In this document: piece after piece, positions 46,853 to 55,865 of the stretch
Numbering within the stretch: the first letter of the stretch is position 1
Layout: every line of letters starts with the position of its first letter
Source: Candidatus Doudnabacteria bacterium RIFCSPHIGHO2_02_FULL_42_25
Lineage (GTDB): Bacteria; Patescibacteria; Doudnabacteria; UBA920; O2-02-FULL-48-8
Length of the DNA stretch: 64,000 nt
Direction of reading: 5' to 3'
Assembly (NCBI GenBank): GCA_001777665.1
Contig: MFEQ01000003.1
Location: 1-64,000 of the forward strand
Position numbers and translations under genes: made by a program
The notes under the pieces: generated by a model
Seen by the model: the letters and a program-made list of their open reading frames with translations, nothing else
The model's database searches: none
Told to the model about the DNA's origin: nothing

Positions 46853-48775
46853 ATGGATATCTCTACACTATCTAAGCAATTGAATATGCCGGTTACACAG
46901 CTGCGATATAAAATTCGTGAAGCTGGTTTTTTCGTATCACCTAAAGCGAATAAGATTGATAATCAGATGGCGAAGCAAATAATCAATGCTTTGACTCAGA
47001 CAAAGACTGAAGTCCCGACAGTTGCCCAGACGAAAGAAGTTTCTCTGCCAAAAGTTTTGAGTGTCAAAGAATTATCTACCAAATTGGGACTGGATGTAAC
47101 AGTGGTCATCAAAAAGCTGATCCAAAATGGTGTGATGGCCACGATTAATGAAGAGATTGATTATGATACTGCTGCGATAATTGCTGCAGATTTGGGCTTT
47201 AATGTTTCTGAAAAAACCGAAACCACTACTCGCTTGGGATTAGGTTATGTTTCAGAAGCAATAAAAAAAGAATCAGAAGAGAAGAATGAAGAGTTTATCA
47301 TTCGCCCGCCGATCGTGGCGATTATGGGCCATGTTGACCATGGGAAAACTACACTTTTAGACACTATTCGCTCGACCAAGGTCGTGGACACTGAAGCTGG
47401 CCGAATTACTCAACATATAGGTGCATACCAAGTAGAACGTAATGGAAAATTTATTACCTTCTTGGATACTCCAGGACATGAAGCTTTCGCGGCAATGCGC
47501 GCTCGTGGTGCAAATGTCACAGACATTATCGTATTAGTCGTGGCTGCAGATGATGGAGTGAAACCACAAACTATCGAAGTCATCAATCGCGCGAAGTTAA
47601 CCGGCACACCATTAATCGTTGCGATTAATAAAGTGGATAAACCAGATTCGAATATTGAACGAGTCAAAAAAGAATTGTCTGACTATGGAGTACTGATCGA
47701 AGAGTGGGGTGGGAAGGTCCCGATTGCGAAACTATCCGCTTTAACAGGACAAGGCGTTGATGATTTATTGGATTTGATTTTATTGCAAGCAGAAGTTTTA
47801 GATTTAAAAGCCAATCCTAAAGGGGTAACATTAGCTACTGTCATCGAATCCCATGTTTCTCGAACTTTAGGATCTGTTGCTACTATTGTCGTGCAAAACG
47901 GAACTCTGAATCTGTCGGATTTCGTGGCGGCTGGAAAAGCTCATGGCAAAATTCGGTCCATGATGGATGCTAGGGGAGCGAAAATGAAATCAGCTGGGCC
48001 AGCTGCCGCTGTGCAAATTACAGGACTTTCTGATGTACCACAAGCCGGAGATATTTTGAAAACTTATGAAACTCAAGAAGAGGCACGAACTTATGCTGGA
48101 GATGTCATTAAATCTGATAGAGCTAAAAAAATTGCTGGTTCTAGAAGGTTGAATGTTACTGGCAAAGATTTGAATTTAATTATCAAAGTTGATGTGAAGG
48201 GGAGTTTGGAAGCCATCAATGAGGCACTGAATAAACTGAAAAATGAAGAAGTCAAAATCAATATCCTCGAAGAAGGTGTCGGTGAGATCAATGAAAACGA
48301 TGTCTTGCGAGCGGCTTCGGCTGGGGGGACAATCATCGGGTTTCATACCAGACTTAGTCCGCAAGCTGCCAAATTAGCTCAAACAAAAAAAGTTATCGTC
48401 CAGCAATACGATATTATTTATGAATTACTCGAAGATATAACCAGACAAGTTGTCGAAATGTTAACGCCGGAAGTTCTCCGCACTGATTTGGGCCGGGTCA
48501 AAATTTTGGGGATTTTCCGCACAGAAAAAGATCGAATGGTTATTGGCGGTGATGTGGCTGAAGGAAAAATTCGAGACAATGCGCAGTTTGAAATCAAACG
48601 CAATGATGAAATAGTTGGTAAGGGTCAAGTTTTGGAATTACAGCAAAATAAAGTTGCGGCGAAAGAAGTTTTGCGGGGTAGCCAGTTCGGCGCCAGTGTC
48701 AAAGCCAGCCCGAACGTCGAAGAAGGTGATGTATTGGTTTTGTTTGAAGAAACGATTAAGAAAAAGAGCTTATAA
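46853..48775 (+). CDS. infB: Translation initiation factor IF-2
   Basis: GTPase that places initiator tRNA on the ribosome. 640 aa, a short form. N-terminal IF2_N-like helices (about 70-110: VKELSTKLGLDVTVVIKKLI), G domain with GHVDHGKT (G1), DTPGHEAF (G3), NKVD (G4), then EF-Tu-like domain 2, domain 3 and the C-terminal domain with GRVKILGIFRTEKDRM. First gene of the infB-rbfA-nrnA order. Confidence 0.97.
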   Translation: MDISTLSKQLNMPVTQLRYKIREAGFFVSPKANKIDNQMAKQIINALTQTKTEVPTVAQTKEVSLPKVLSVKELSTKLGLDVTVVIKKLIQNGVMATINEEIDYDTAAIIAADLGFNVSEKTETTTRLGLGYVSEAIKKESEEKNEEFIIRPPIVAIMGHVDHGKTTLLDTIRSTKVVDTEAGRITQHIGAYQVERNGKFITFLDTPGHEAFAAMRARGANVTDIIVLVVAADDGVKPQTIEVINRAKLTGTPLIVAINKVDKPDSNIERVKKELSDYGVLIEEWGGKVPIAKLSALTGQGVDDLLDLILLQAEVLDLKANPKGVTLATVIESHVSRTLGSVATIVVQNGTLNLSDFVAAGKAHGKIRSMMDARGAKMKSAGPAAAVQITGLSDVPQAGDILKTYETQEEARTYAGDVIKSDRAKKIAGSRRLNVTGKDLNLIIKVDVKGSLEAINEALNKLKNEEVKINILEEGVGEINENDVLRAASAGGTIIGFHTRLSPQAAKLAQTKKVIVQQYDIIYELLEDITRQVVEMLTPEVLRTDLGRVKILGIFRTEKDRMVIGGDVAEGKIRDNAQFEIKRNDEIVGKGQVLELQQNKVAAKEVLRGSQFGASVKASPNVEEGDVLVLFEETIKKKSL

Positions 48776-48838
48776 AGTATTAAGGGGTGAGTATAAAGGG
48801 GTAAGGAACTCCTTAATACTTACTACTTAGCCCTTATC
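48775..48838. repeat. Inverted and short-period repeat between infB and rbfA
   Basis: AAGTATTAAGG (48775-48785) mirrored by CCTTAATACTT (48811-48821), with GGGGTGAGTA/GGGGTAAGG in between and CTTACTACTTAGCCC after. It starts at the last base of the infB stop codon. Confidence 0.6.
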
Positions 48839-48841
48839 CCT

Positions 48842-49177
48842 ATGTCACGAAGAACCGAGAAAGTGGCGTCATTGATCCAACATGAGGTTGGAGAGTTTAT
48901 TATCAAACTCGAACTGCCAGCACTGACGACAATTAGTAAAGTGGAAATTACTCCAGACCTCAAGTGGGGAAAGCTTTGGGTTACCGTAATGGGTGATGAT
49001 AAAGAGCAGAAAGAAGTATTAAGTATATTGGGTGAAAATTTACCAGAACTCCAAAGATCACTGAATCAAAAATTAGAAATGAAATTTGTACCCAGAATAA
49101 AATTTGTCCTCGATCACGGGGAAGAGTACGCGGCCAAAATTAATGAGTTGTTGAGAAAAGCTCATGAATCCCGTTAG
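48842..49177 (+). CDS. rbfA: Ribosome-binding factor A
   Basis: 30S maturation factor. 111 aa, type II KH-like fold: MSRRTEKVASLIQHEVGEFI start, VEITPDLKWGKLWVTVMGDD (the xDL..A.VYVS region), and the C-terminal MKFVPRIKFVLDHGEEYAAKI with the P-x-x-x-F-x-x-D motif. Follows infB. Confidence 0.94.
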   Translation: MSRRTEKVASLIQHEVGEFIIKLELPALTTISKVEITPDLKWGKLWVTVMGDDKEQKEVLSILGENLPELQRSLNQKLEMKFVPRIKFVLDHGEEYAAKINELLRKAHESR

Positions 49178-49269
49178 AAATTTTACATCGTTAGTGAGTC
49201 GTAATATTATACTCGAATCGGGATATTATAATAAATTTAATTATTTAACTAATCATTATTTCTAACGGG
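49170..49269. repeat. Cruciform element spanning the rbfA stop to the nrnA start
   Basis: CCCGTTAGAAAT (49170-49181), overlapping the rbfA stop codon, and ATTTCTAACGGG (49258-49269), ending at the base before the nrnA ATG: perfect 12-bp arms. An inner AATAT/ATATT stem is also seen. Confidence 0.7.
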
Positions 49270-50223
49270 ATGAAGACCAATAAACTACCATTTAAAAAAG
49301 CTCTAGAATTAATTAATAACTCCAACAGAGTGCTGTTGACCATGCATGAAGGACCAGATGGCGATGATTTAGGTTCGCTTTTGGCCATGCGTTATTTCCT
49401 GAAGCAGTTGGGCAAAGAACCGACAGCAATCATCAAAGGGGATGTGCCTGATAATTTAAGTTTTCTTCCTGATGTAAATGTCATCAAGCAAGAGATCGAT
49501 CATCTTAACTTTGATTTGGTGATTTTTTTTGGGTGTAATTTAGCAGCCCGAACTGGGTTTAAGCAATTAGAGAATTTAAAATTGTCTTCAATTAGTTTTG
49601 ATCATCATCCGGACAATCAAGAATTTGCGATTGTCAATGTCGTGGATCCGGAGACTTCGGCTGTGGCAGAATTGGTTTATTATTTTTTGGAATTTGCTGA
49701 TGCGGAGCTGACGAAAGAAATGGCAACGTGTTTACTAACGGGAATTTTTACAGACACCGGTGGGTTCAAGCATGCCAATACTTCGTCTGAAGCTCTGGAA
49801 GTGGCGGCTCACTTGCTGAAAAAAGGGGCCAGGATAGATAAGATCGCCATCCAAACCATGGGGAAGAAACGACCATCAGCCATTAAAGCTTGGGCCAAAG
49901 GCTTAGAGAATGCCCGATTTGATCCGGAAAAGAAAATGGTGTTTTCGGTACTAACTGAAGAAGATTTGCGAGAGATTGGGGCGACTGACGAAGATTTAGA
50001 CGGGTTTGTGGAATTACTCAATAACATGCCACAATCTCGATTTGCTCTTTTACTTCGGCAAGATGGCGATGTAGTCCGAGGCAGTCTTCGTTCCGAACCC
50101 CAGAAAAAAGTAGATGTTTCGAAAATCGCCAAATCATTCGGCGGCGGCGGCCATAAACTCGCCTCCGGGTTCAAGATCAAAGGCAAACTCAAAAAAGAAG
50201 GAGACGCGTGGTCTATTCAGTAG
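49270..50223 (+). CDS. nrnA: DHH/DHHA1 phosphoesterase, NrnA-like
   Basis: 317 aa. DHH domain: MHEGPDGDDLGSLLAM (H-x-x-x-D-x-D metal motif with small changes), FGCNLAARTG at the third motif, SFDHHPDN (DHH), LTGIFTDTGGFKH. The C-terminal DHHA1 domain ends in FGGGGHKLASGFK. NrnA degrades nanoRNAs and c-di-AMP products and dephosphorylates pAp; the exact substrate is not provable here. The rbfA-nrnA neighbourhood is common in bacteria. Confidence 0.9.
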   Translation: MKTNKLPFKKALELINNSNRVLLTMHEGPDGDDLGSLLAMRYFLKQLGKEPTAIIKGDVPDNLSFLPDVNVIKQEIDHLNFDLVIFFGCNLAARTGFKQLENLKLSSISFDHHPDNQEFAIVNVVDPETSAVAELVYYFLEFADAELTKEMATCLLTGIFTDTGGFKHANTSSEALEVAAHLLKKGARIDKIAIQTMGKKRPSAIKAWAKGLENARFDPEKKMVFSVLTEEDLREIGATDEDLDGFVELLNNMPQSRFALLLRQDGDVVRGSLRSEPQKKVDVSKIAKSFGGGGHKLASGFKIKGKLKKEGDAWSIQ

Positions 50224-50231
50224 TTTTTGAT

Positions 50232-50258
50232 TCAGGCTTCACGTTTCAGGTTTCATGA
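50232..50258. repeat. Short-period repeat before ftsK
   Basis: Imperfect copies of TTCAGGCTTCACG / TTTCAGGTTTCATG, one of several such 10-14-nt-period repeats in the window. Confidence 0.4.
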
Positions 50259-50282
50259 CTTTTATGGTAGAATTAGTCACGT

Positions 50283-52487
50283 ATGGCAAGAAAAAAACAT
50301 CAAGAACAATTCGATTATTCCAATTTTAAAAGACCACAGTTAAACCTCAAACGAGAAACCAGGCGGGGGGTGGCTGTGGTAGTTTTTATAGTTTTAGCGA
50401 TTTTGTTCGCGCTTAGCCTAGCGAATTTAGCTGGTCCATTTGGCGGAATCGCTAATCAAGTTTTGAAATTAGCGTTTGGGTGGGTGGCTTATGTGACACC
50501 AATTATCTTTTTAATTGTCTCGATTGCATTGTTTCGGCAAGATCCTGATGAAGAATCGTCTACAGTTTCCACTCATGCATATGTAGGTGCAGTTTTGTTA
50601 ACACTGACCCTGACTGGGTTTTTACATTTAATAGTCATTAGACCTGATATCACAGAAGCCTTTGATTTAGTAAAAGATGGCCGAGGAGGGGGATACTTAG
50701 GTGTACTGTCTTCTTACCCACTCATGAATTTTTTAGGGTTTATCGCCAGTCTGGTAATTTTGTTAGCCGGAATAATTGTTTCGGTATTAGTCACATTTAA
50801 TATTTCATTTACTAATTTATTTAAAAAGTCAGTAAGCAGTAAACAGGAAACAGTAAACAAGGAACCCAGCAAACTCAAAATCAATAATGCGGGGAATATT
50901 GGGTTTACTAAAGAAGTAATTAGCGAACCAAACAAGGTTGCTTCGAGAGAAAAACAGGAAATCGAGATTAATGCTTTCGAAGATATCAAAGTTTCGAAAG
51001 TAAAAATGACTTCGACAATAGATAAGAATTGGAAGTTTCCCTCCATTGATTTATTGGAAGACGCGTCGAGTAAAGTTGATTCTGGTAATATCGAAACGAA
51101 TGTCGCTGTTATTCAAAAAACTCTCAATGACTTCGGGATCGATGTCGAGATGGGTGAAGTCAATGTTGGACCAACAGTGACCCAATATACTTTCCGGCCA
51201 GCAGTTGGCGTCAAACTTTCGCAAATTGCCAGTCTACAAAATGATTTAGCACTGGCATTGGCAGCACCTTCAGTGAGAATGGAACTGCCGATTCCGGGGA
51301 AAGCTTTGGTGGGTATTGAAATTCCGAACAAAACTAAAGCCGCAGTTCGCATCAAAGAAATTATTGGGCATCAAATGTTCATGGAACAGCCCTCGAAGTT
51401 GGCGTTTGCTTTGGGCCGCGATGTTGCTGGACATCCGATGATAGCCGAGTTGGGGCGCATGCCGCATTTGTTAATAGCTGGAGCGACTGGCAGTGGGAAA
51501 TCCATTGCCATCAATACGCTTTTGATCAGTTTATTGTATCGATCAACTCCACAAGAAGTGAAATTTATTCTAATCGATCCCAAGCGAGTTGAATTGAATT
51601 TGTATAATGGATTGCCGCACTTATTAACTGGAGTAATTATTGATCACCAAAAAGCCGTAAATGCTCTGAAGTGGGCAGTAGCAGAAATGGATCGACGCTA
51701 CAAACTTCTTTCGGAAGTTCATAAACGAAATATTGGTGAATATAATAATGCATCTGCCAGCAAACTACCCTATCTGGTAGTTATTGTAGATGAGTTAGCG
51801 GATTTGATGTCTGTGGCGCAAAATGATGTGGAAGCGGCAATCGTGCGGCTCGCCCAAATGGCCAGAGCCGTGGGGATTCATTTGGTGGTCGCGACTCAAC
51901 GTCCATCAGTGGATGTTATTACCGGATTGATCAAAGCCAACATCACGGCACGCATGGCATTCGCTGTCGCATCACAAGTTGATTCACGAACTATTCTAGA
52001 TTCTGCAGGAGCGGAAAAACTTTTGGGCCAGGGAGATATGTTGTATGTCACTTCTGAATTACCAAAGCCAAAACGTATTCAAGGAACCTATGTTGCTGAA
52101 AAAGAAATTAAGAAAGTTGTGGAGTTTATTAAAGGCCAAACCGGTTCGGTGATTTATGACGAACAGATAACTGAAAAACCACAACGCGGTTCCAGTACTC
52201 CTGGATTTGATAATGGTGGTGATGATGAAGAAGATGAAATGTTTGCAGAAGCAGTGGAATTAGTCCGCCAAGCAGGTAAAGCATCGGCGTCATTACTACA
52301 AAGAAGATTACGACTTGGTTATGCCAGAGCTGCGCGCATATTAGACATCATGGAAGATAAAGGAATCGTCGGCCCTGCCGAAGGTGCAAAGCCACGAGAA
52401 GTATATGGAGTTAGTGAAGGAGCTGTCGAAGCATCAACAGATCCTGAAGCTGAAGAGTTTGAAAAATCACAAAAAGGGCAATACTAG
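50283..52487 (+). CDS. ftsK: DNA translocase FtsK/SpoIIIE
   Basis: Pumps chromosome DNA through the division septum. 734 aa. Four N-terminal membrane segments (about 30-175), a short linker containing an in-frame repeat, the motor domain with Walker A GATGSGKS (about 400-407) and Walker B VVIVDELADLM, ATQRPSVDVITGLIKANI, and the C-terminal gamma winged helix ELVRQAGKASASLLQRRLRLGY that reads KOPS-type sequences. ATG start with TAGAAT 9 nt upstream. Confidence 0.96.
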   Translation: MARKKHQEQFDYSNFKRPQLNLKRETRRGVAVVVFIVLAILFALSLANLAGPFGGIANQVLKLAFGWVAYVTPIIFLIVSIALFRQDPDEESSTVSTHAYVGAVLLTLTLTGFLHLIVIRPDITEAFDLVKDGRGGGYLGVLSSYPLMNFLGFIASLVILLAGIIVSVLVTFNISFTNLFKKSVSSKQETVNKEPSKLKINNAGNIGFTKEVISEPNKVASREKQEIEINAFEDIKVSKVKMTSTIDKNWKFPSIDLLEDASSKVDSGNIETNVAVIQKTLNDFGIDVEMGEVNVGPTVTQYTFRPAVGVKLSQIASLQNDLALALAAPSVRMELPIPGKALVGIEIPNKTKAAVRIKEIIGHQMFMEQPSKLAFALGRDVAGHPMIAELGRMPHLLIAGATGSGKSIAINTLLISLLYRSTPQEVKFILIDPKRVELNLYNGLPHLLTGVIIDHQKAVNALKWAVAEMDRRYKLLSEVHKRNIGEYNNASASKLPYLVVIVDELADLMSVAQNDVEAAIVRLAQMARAVGIHLVVATQRPSVDVITGLIKANITARMAFAVASQVDSRTILDSAGAEKLLGQGDMLYVTSELPKPKRIQGTYVAEKEIKKVVEFIKGQTGSVIYDEQITEKPQRGSSTPGFDNGGDDEEDEMFAEAVELVRQAGKASASLLQRRLRLGYARAARILDIMEDKGIVGPAEGAKPREVYGVSEGAVEASTDPEAEEFEKSQKGQY
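50829..50861. repeat. In-frame short-period repeat in ftsK
   Basis: TCAGTAAGCAGTAAACAGGAAACAGTAAACA-type array (imperfect CAGTAAACAG units) coding for SVSSKQETVNKEP in the linker between membrane and motor domains. Confidence 0.55.
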
Positions 52488-52609
52488 CTCGGAACGAAAT
52501 TTTAGCGAACGTAAAAATCTGCAATTTGTTATGTACTTCAGAGTGGATTTTTACTCGCGTTGCGATTTTTGAGGAAATACGCAAAGCGTCCTAAAATTTG
52601 TTCCTCGCT
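52487..52609. repeat. Nested cruciform element, GCTCG...CTCGC family, copy C
   Basis: Starts GCTCG on the last base of the ftsK stop and ends CTCGCT. Outer stem GGAACGAAATTTTAG/CTAAAATTTGTTCC; inner stem GTAAAAATC/GATTTTTAC; then TCGCGTTGCG and GCAAAGCG. Confidence 0.7.
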
Positions 52610-52657
52610 TGACACCGCAAATTAGCGGGAGCATAATAAATATATAAATGAATAAAC

Positions 52658-52680
52658 AAAGGCGGTCGGAAGGCCGCTTT
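52658..52680 (+). promoter_or_regulatory. Terminator-like hairpin upstream of the RhuM-Fic gene
   Basis: AAAGGCGG-TCGGAAGG-CCGCTTT followed by TATTTG and an ATG at 52688 that begins only a 20-codon frame. Resembles the hairpins at 12134 and 44676. Confidence 0.5.
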
Positions 52681-52690
52681 TATTTGTATG

Positions 52691-52734
52691 CCCGCCTCGT
52701 CTCGAGCTAAAGCTCGACGGCGAGATCGAGACGG
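52691..52734. repeat. CTCGA-rich imperfect palindrome before the RhuM-Fic gene
   Basis: CCCGCCTCGTCTCGA...TCGAGACGGG with AGCTAAAGCTCGACGG in the middle. It may have been inserted between an older start codon (52688) and the present one (52782). Confidence 0.5.
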
Positions 52735-52781
52735 GATATTATTTCTTTAATGGAAATAGTTGGTGTCGGAGAAAGGTAAAA

Positions 52782-53795
52782 ATGTCAGAAAATCAAGAAA
52801 ATAAGGGCGAAATCATTATTTATAAGGGACAAGATTCACCTCAAATACAGGTCAATCTTGTTGATGAGACTGTTTGGCTCACGCAAGCTCAAATGGCCGA
52901 GCTTTTTGATAAAGATGTTAATACTATTGGTGAGCATATTCAGAACGTCTATAAAACCGCAGAACTAAGCCAAAATCGAACTACCCGGAAATTCCGGGTA
53001 GTTCAAACTGAAGGAAAAAGGGAGGTTAATCGTGAATTAGAGCATTATAACCTCGATATGATCATTTCCGTAGGGTATCGGGTGAACTCCAAGCGCGGGA
53101 CACAGTTTAGAATTTGGGCGACTCAAAGACTTCGAGATTTCTTACTTAAGGGGTATCTGATCAACGAAAAACGACTTCAAGAGAACCAGCAATTAAAGTT
53201 GAAAGAGTTGCAACAGGCGATCACTCTGATGCAACAAGCTCTGGAAGTGAAACGTCTGGAAGGCTACGAAAAAGAATTACTTCACATCATTACTGATTAC
53301 ACCAATACTTGGATTACATTAAACGAGTTCGATAAAGGGGATTTGAAGTTAGATCAAGTTACGAAGAAAGTTGTAAAGCATCTGGATTATGATCAAGTTA
53401 AAAAATCAATTGAACGATTTAAGACTCGATTAATCAAAGATGACGAAGCTTCAGATTTGTTTGGTTCTGAAGTCGGAAAAAAGTTGGCACAGGTTTTAGG
53501 CAGCATCGGCCAAACTTATGGCGGTAAAGATCTGTATCCAAGCCTTGATGAAAAAGCTGCGCACATCTTATACTTTGCGGTGAAGGATCATCCGTTTGTC
53601 GATGGCAACAAAAGAATTGGTGCGTTGTTATTTTTACTTTTCTTAATCAACAATAATTATTTGATTAACAAAAAAGGTGAGCGCAAAGTAAATGATACAG
53701 CACTGACTGTTTTGACTTTGCTCGTGGCAGCCAGCAAACCAGACCAAAAAGATGTTATGATAAAGTTAATAGTCAATTTGATAAACAAGAAATAG
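52782..53795 (+). CDS. RhuM-family protein with Fic/DOC domain
   Basis: 337 aa. N-terminal RhuM domain: TVWLTQAQMAELFDKDVNTI, HIQNVYKTAEL, FRVVQTEGKREVNRELEHYN, FRIWATQRLRDFLLKGY. C-terminal Fic domain with the intact motif HPFVDGNKR (about 270-278). Fic enzymes transfer AMP or other nucleotides, DOC types phosphate, to target proteins. No inhibitory helix is obvious and no antitoxin gene is adjacent. Start preceded by GGAGAAAGG. Confidence 0.92.
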   Translation: MSENQENKGEIIIYKGQDSPQIQVNLVDETVWLTQAQMAELFDKDVNTIGEHIQNVYKTAELSQNRTTRKFRVVQTEGKREVNRELEHYNLDMIISVGYRVNSKRGTQFRIWATQRLRDFLLKGYLINEKRLQENQQLKLKELQQAITLMQQALEVKRLEGYEKELLHIITDYTNTWITLNEFDKGDLKLDQVTKKVVKHLDYDQVKKSIERFKTRLIKDDEASDLFGSEVGKKLAQVLGSIGQTYGGKDLYPSLDEKAAHILYFAVKDHPFVDGNKRIGALLFLLFLINNNYLINKKGERKVNDTALTVLTLLVAASKPDQKDVMIKLIVNLINKK

Positions 53796-53823
53796 TAATT
53801 AGTAAATAGTAAGCAGTAATCAG
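53794..53823. repeat. Short-period repeat between the Fic and RodZ genes
   Basis: AGTAATTAGTAAATAGTAAGCAGTAATC-type array (AGTAA units, 7-8-nt period) starting at the Fic stop codon. Confidence 0.5.
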
Positions 53824-53824
53824 A

Positions 53825-54760
53825 ATGTCTGACCCCTTATTTAAAACCAAGCAAGTTAAGATTGATACTCTGGGTGAGTATTTGCAGCAAGTCCGGAAGC
53901 AACTGAATTTGGATATAAAGACTGTGAGTATCTTGGCTCAAATCAAACCTAACTATTTGGAGCTACTTGAAGCCGGGGCTTATTCGAAATTGCCCGCAGA
54001 AGTTTACATCCGTGGCTTTCTTAAAAGTTTAGCTGATTTTTATCACATCAAAGAACAAATGTTAATTGATCAGTATGAAAAAGAGCGAGGCGAGAATATC
54101 CAGCCAATTCCGATTTCGAAAATGGGAAAAAATAGTTGGCTGTCATTTACACCCCGTACATTAATTGTTGGATCAAGTTTGTTGGTTGCCCTGATCGCGA
54201 TAATTTATGTAGGCCTGGAAATTCGTTCAGTGCTGGCACCTCCCTATTTAAATTTGGAAGAGCCAGGTTCTGATGTCACCGTGGACGGTAATAGTGTGGT
54301 AGTGGCTGGAACTGGCGAAATAGGGGCGGCGGTATTTATCAACAACCAACCGGTGCTGATGGATCAAAATGGGAATTTTACAGAAACGTTACTTTTGAGC
54401 CCAGGGGTAAATATCATAGAGGTTACGGAGAAGAACAAGTTTGATAAGGTCAGTAAAATCACCAGACAAGTCACTTCGCAAGCACTTCCAGAACAACCAG
54501 TTACTGCCCAAGATTTGAGTTTAATTGTGGAAATCGGTCCGAACAGTGCTTGGGTGAATTTACAAGCTGATGGAGTATTGATCTACCGCGGCACCATGCT
54601 TCCAGGTTCGACGAAGTCAATAGCTGCGAAAAATGAAATTATTTTAACTTCCGCCAATGCGGGGTCGACGAAAATTATCTACAACGGAAAGGATTTGGGA
54701 TTAATGGGGCGGGAAGGTGAAGTTATTCGGAATGTTGAGTTTTCAAGTTCGGGTCAATAG
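53825..54760 (+). CDS. RodZ-like protein
   Basis: 311 aa. N-terminal HTH_25 (LGEYLQQVRKQLNLDIKTVS, ILAQIKPNYLELLEAGAYSKLPAEVYIRGF), a single transmembrane helix (about 117-138), an Ig/FixG-like repeat in the extracytoplasmic part (LNLEEPGSDVTVDGNSVVVAG) and a C-terminal DUF4115-like domain (WVNLQADGVLIYRGTMLPG). RodZ couples the cell wall elongation machinery; here it lies upstream of recA. Confidence 0.85.
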   Translation: MSDPLFKTKQVKIDTLGEYLQQVRKQLNLDIKTVSILAQIKPNYLELLEAGAYSKLPAEVYIRGFLKSLADFYHIKEQMLIDQYEKERGENIQPIPISKMGKNSWLSFTPRTLIVGSSLLVALIAIIYVGLEIRSVLAPPYLNLEEPGSDVTVDGNSVVVAGTGEIGAAVFINNQPVLMDQNGNFTETLLLSPGVNIIEVTEKNKFDKVSKITRQVTSQALPEQPVTAQDLSLIVEIGPNSAWVNLQADGVLIYRGTMLPGSTKSIAAKNEIILTSANAGSTKIIYNGKDLGLMGREGEVIRNVEFSSSGQ

Positions 54761-54770
54761 AATATAATTA

Positions 54771-54805
54771 ACTCATGAGTTCATGAAACATGGATCATGA
54801 AACAT
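54771..54805 (+). repeat. Palindrome and tandem repeat in the recA leader
   Basis: ACTCATGAGT (54771-54780) followed by TCATGAAACAT at 54781-54791 and 54795-54805. It lies directly after the recA -10 (TATAAT, 54763-54768), so it could be an operator or a repeat. Confidence 0.5.
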
Positions 54806-54815
54806 ATATAAATTT

Positions 54816-55865
54816 ATGGCTAAAGGTTCAAACAAAATTGATTCAAGTAATAAAAACCTCGAAGAGACTCTTACTTCTATAAGAGATAAATTTGGGGAAG
54901 GTTCAATCATGACTTTGCAAAAAGCTAAGACTATGAATGTAGAAGTTGTTCCAACGGGTAGCATATCGTTGGACTTAGCTTTGGGTGCTGGTGGAATTCC
55001 TATAGGGAGAGTCATCGAAATCTTCGGGCCGGAAGCGTCTGGGAAAACAACGCTGGCCATGCACATAGTCGCTGAAGTTCAAAAGAAGGGTGGAGTGGCG
55101 GCGTTTGTGGATGCGGAACATGCGCTCGACCCGGATCGAGCCAAAGCGGTGGGAGTGAAAATTGATAAGCTTTTAATTTCCCAGCCAGACAACGGTGAGC
55201 AAGCGCTAGACATTGTGGAGGCATTAGTCCGATCCGGAACTGTGGATATCATCGTTGTGGATTCAGTGGCCGCGCTCACTCCTCGGGCAGAGATCGAGGG
55301 TGAGATGGGGGATTCTCATATGGGACTTCATGCCCGACTCATGAGTCAGGCACTCCGCAAGCTGACTGCGATTATTTCCAAGACCAATTGCACCGTAATT
55401 TTCATAAACCAGATCCGAATGAAGATCGGCGTAATGTTTGGCAACCCTGAAACAACTACCGGTGGCCAAGCATTGAAGTTTTATTCTTCAGTTCGCATCG
55501 AAATTCGGAGATTGGCACAAATCAAACAGGGCGAATCGATAGTCGGCAGTCGAGTCAAAGTTAAAATTGTGAAAAATAAGGTTGGAGCACCTTTCAAATC
55601 CACGGAATTCGATATTATGTTCTCCGAAGGTGGTATTTCTCACACTGGTGACCTACTCGATACAGGTATAACCTACAAAGTGATTGAAAAAACTGGGAAC
55701 ACTTACAATTTTGGGGATAACAAACTCGGAGTGGGCAGGGAAAATGCTAAAACTTTCCTCAAAGAGAATCCAAAAGTTGCTCAAGAGATCGAAAAAGCTA
55801 TCCGTCGCCAGGCCAAAGACGTAGACTTGGCCTTGGTCGACTCGAATCCAGCACCAGTTTTGTAA
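54816..55865 (+). CDS. recA: Recombinase RecA
   Basis: Strand exchange and SOS co-protease. 349 aa, normal. Walker A GPEASGKT (about 70-77), Walker B VDIIVVDSVAAL, L1 region GEMGDSHMGLHARLMSQALR, L2 region FINQIRMKIGVMFGNPETTTGG. The stop codon lies in the loop of a 17-bp perfect hairpin. A TATAAT lies just after the RodZ stop. Confidence 0.98.
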   Translation: MAKGSNKIDSSNKNLEETLTSIRDKFGEGSIMTLQKAKTMNVEVVPTGSISLDLALGAGGIPIGRVIEIFGPEASGKTTLAMHIVAEVQKKGGVAAFVDAEHALDPDRAKAVGVKIDKLLISQPDNGEQALDIVEALVRSGTVDIIVVDSVAALTPRAEIEGEMGDSHMGLHARLMSQALRKLTAIISKTNCTVIFINQIRMKIGVMFGNPETTTGGQALKFYSSVRIEIRRLAQIKQGESIVGSRVKVKIVKNKVGAPFKSTEFDIMFSEGGISHTGDLLDTGITYKVIEKTGNTYNFGDNKLGVGRENAKTFLKENPKVAQEIEKAIRRQAKDVDLALVDSNPAPVL

